A DNA stretch of 64,000 nt. Source: JARYGU01 sp033795365. GTDB lineage: Bacteria; Pseudomonadota; Alphaproteobacteria; Rhizobiales; Rhizobiaceae. The stretch is taken from NCBI GenBank assembly GCA_033795365.1, contig JARYGU010000005.1:248001-312000 (forward strand), given 5' to 3'. Below the pieces are notes generated by a model. The model saw only the letters and a program-made list of their open reading frames with translations. It made no database searches and was not told the DNA's origin. How positions within the stretch are numbered: the first letter of the stretch is position 1; each line of letters starts with the position of its first letter. Positions 62,469 to 64,000 of the stretch are shown here, one piece after another. A program made the position numbers and the translations under genes.

Positions 62469-63680
62469 ATGGCTCTTGCAGGAAAACGCATCCTACTCAT
62501 CATTTCCGGTGGCATCGCCGCCTACAAGAGCCTCGATCTCATCCGCCGCCTGCGCGAACGCGGTGCAGCGGTGCGGCCTATCATGACGGCAGGCGCACGC
62601 GAGTTCGTCACGCCGCTTGCAATCGGCGCGCTCGCCGCCGATCACGTCTTCACCGATCTCTTCTCTCGCGAGGACGAGCAGGACGTCGGCCATATCCGGC
62701 TTGCCCGCGACTGCGATCTCGTCCTCGTCGCGCCGGCTACCGCCGATCTCATGGCAAAGATGGCCAACGGGCTTGCGGACGATCTCGCCTCCACCGTCCT
62801 GCTCGCAACGGACCGGCCTTTGCTCACCGCACCTGCGATGAACCCGAAAATGTGGGCTCATCCGGCGACTACCCGCAACGTCGAGAGGCTGCGTCAGGAC
62901 GGAGTGTTCTTCGTCGGCCCTAATGCAGGCGAGATGGCCGAGGGCGGCGAAGCGGGTTTCGGGCGGATGGCGGAGCCGCTGGAGATCGTCGCAGCCGTCG
63001 AGCGCCTGCTGGACGATCGCCCCAAGCCGCTCGCCGGCAAGAAAGCGATCGTCACGTCAGGCCCTACGCATGAACCGATAGATCCGGTGCGCTACATCGC
63101 CAATCGCTCCTCCGGACGGCAAGGACATGCGATCGCAGCGGCGCTTGCGAAACTCGGCGCCGAAGTCACGCTCATATCCGGCCCGGTGACCATTCCGGAT
63201 CCCGCAGGTGTGAAGACCATGCATGTCGGACGTGCGGAGGAGATGCTGGAGGCTGTTCTCTCCGTCCTGCCGGCCGATATAGCCGTAATGGTGGCTGCGG
63301 TCGCGGACTGGCGGGCGGCGAGCTCTCATGTCGAGAAGATCAAGAAGCAGGCCGACGGCCCGCCGCCTGCTCTGGCTCTTGCGGAGAACCCCGACATATT
63401 GAAAACGATAGGATACCATGCGCTGCGCCCGAAGATCGTGATCGGCTTTGCGGCCGAGACGCAGGACGTGGAGGCCAATGCGCTTGCCAAGCTCGAACGC
63501 AAAGGAGCGGACATCATCGTCGCCAACGACGTTTCGCCGGAAACGGGTATCATGGGCGGCATGCGCAACAGCGTGAAGCTGATATCGCACGATGGAATCG
63601 AGCAATGGCCAGAGCTCGCCAAGGATGAAGTCGCCGAGCGTCTGGCCGCCCTGATCGCCGGACGGCTTAGCGGAACTTAG
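62469..63680 (+). CDS. coaBC: Bifunctional phosphopantothenoylcysteine decarboxylase/ligase CoaBC
   Basis: CoaBC makes 4'-phosphopantetheine from phosphopantothenate and cysteine, on the path to coenzyme A. The 403-residue protein has a flavin-binding CoaC half with catalytic His75 (GHIRLAR) and substrate loop PAMNPKMW at 122-129, and a CoaB half opening with SGPTHEPIDPVRYIANRSSG. The conserved cysteine of the CoaC loop in E. coli Dfp is not present: here the stretch 154-167 reads GEMAEGGEAGFGRM. Its last 14 bp overlap the convergent amidotransferase gene. Confidence 0.96.
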   Translation: MALAGKRILLIISGGIAAYKSLDLIRRLRERGAAVRPIMTAGAREFVTPLAIGALAADHVFTDLFSREDEQDVGHIRLARDCDLVLVAPATADLMAKMANGLADDLASTVLLATDRPLLTAPAMNPKMWAHPATTRNVERLRQDGVFFVGPNAGEMAEGGEAGFGRMAEPLEIVAAVERLLDDRPKPLAGKKAIVTSGPTHEPIDPVRYIANRSSGRQGHAIAAALAKLGAEVTLISGPVTIPDPAGVKTMHVGRAEEMLEAVLSVLPADIAVMVAAVADWRAASSHVEKIKKQADGPPPALALAENPDILKTIGYHALRPKIVIGFAAETQDVEANALAKLERKGADIIVANDVSPETGIMGGMRNSVKLISHDGIEQWPELAKDEVAERLAALIAGRLSGT

Positions 63681-64000
63681 CGGCGACCTGCTGACCGATC
63701 GCCGCAGCCGGCCGGCCGTGCGGGGAGAAGAGGCGGACGTCGACACCGTTTTCGCCGAGAATGACCGCGCTTCCGTCAGGGATTTCCACCCAGGCGTCCG
63801 TATCGTCGTTCAAGGGCTCCGATACAAGGCAATAGCCCCCGTCGCCGCCCATCGGCGCGGCATAGAGCGTCGGCGCCTTGAAATCGGTGGCGTAGCGTAC
63901 CGCGTAGAGTTCTCGGCCATTGGAGAAGGCGGCCGTGAAGCGCACGAGCACGCGGCGTTCCAGATGATCGGCAAGACGCTCCACGAAAGCGAGAGCCTCG
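63667..64000 (-). CDS. Class II glutamine amidotransferase, C-terminal part (gene cut by window edge)
   Basis: The visible 110 residues match the C-terminus of YafJ-type class II glutamine amidotransferases: ELYAVRYATDF, PTLYAAP and CLVSEPLNDDTDAWVEIPDG. The catalytic N-terminal cysteine lies beyond the right edge. The frame continues open to the last base of the window, so 63984 is not a true start. The 3' end overlaps coaBC by 14 bp in convergent orientation. Confidence 0.8.
   Translation of the reverse strand, partial: EALAFVERLADHLERRVLVRFTAAFSNGRELYAVRYATDFKAPTLYAAPMGGDGGYCLVSEPLNDDTDAWVEIPDGSAVILGENGVDVRLFSPHGRPAAAIGQQVAAKFR

Overview
The window is a gene-dense stretch of chromosome from an alphaproteobacterium of the order Hyphomicrobiales (Rhizobiales), most likely family Rhizobiaceae. 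This rests on content and order that I recognise from Sinorhizobium and Agrobacterium: tme next to olsB, olsA beside miaB-phoH-ybeY, lptC-lptA-lptB-rpoN-hpf-ptsN, hrcA/rph, and dnaA next to rpsT. Ornithine-lipid genes (olsA, olsB), a Mur-type Fur regulator, a PhrR/PraR-type XRE regulator and long-form HPF fit this group. The exact genus is not resolved. I see no rRNA, tRNA, insertion sequence, phage gene or CRISPR array. This is a core region, not an accessory island.

Layout. 1-5.2 kb: the start of a peptide deformylase gene (cut by the window edge), rmuC, a PfkB-family ribokinase and a chemoreceptor. 5.3-7.6 kb: a small unknown gene and a nucleoside hydrolase on the minus strand, then hsp20 and a DUF1150 gene on the plus strand behind a heat-shock promoter and a possible RNA thermometer. 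7.6-21.2 kb: a long minus-strand run read from trpS and a universal stress gene through nfu/nifU, tsaB, rimI, mur, olsA, miaB, phoH, ybeY, corC, lnt, phrR, metK and trmB. 21.4-29.2 kb: a secreted M15-type peptidase gene, then murJ, glnD and mutS. 29.3-39.8 kb: tme, olsB, a hybrid histidine kinase, lspA with two methyltransferase genes, a coxG-like gene, lapA, ihfB and sppA. 40.0-45.3 kb: the LPS-transport genes lptC-lptA-lptB running into rpoN, hpf and ptsN. 45.4-48.0 kb: grpE, a LysE exporter and hrcA on the minus strand. 48.2-51.2 kb: rph, a VOC protein, rdgB and hemW. 51.3-55.8 kb: dnaA, rpsT, an enoyl-CoA hydratase and mutM on the minus strand. 56.0-64 kb: ubiE, ubiB, a GH25 lysozyme-like lipoprotein, a CSS/EAL c-di-GMP phosphodiesterase, an ion channel with a zinc ribbon, coaBC, and the end of a class II glutamine amidotransferase gene.

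Functional themes are genome maintenance and replication (dnaA, mutS, mutM, rmuC, ihfB, rdgB), RNA and ribosome maturation (trmB, miaB, tsaB, rimI, ybeY, rph, hpf, rpsT, trpS), envelope building (lnt, lspA, lptABC, murJ, olsA/olsB, sppA), nitrogen control (glnD, rpoN, ptsN), heat shock (hsp20, grpE, hrcA) and cofactors (metK, ubiE, ubiB, hemW, coaBC).

I found no convincing unknown multi-gene system. The most interesting signals are regulatory: a cluster of six GANTC sites in the long dnaA leader, a RpoH-like promoter plus a ROSE-like hairpin before hsp20, a separate RpoH-like promoter for grpE, palindromic candidate operators before metK and coxG, and a candidate leaderless promoter for the channel gene. 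Two proteins have notable sequence features: CoaBC lacks the usual CoaC-domain cysteine, and the channel ends in a zinc ribbon.
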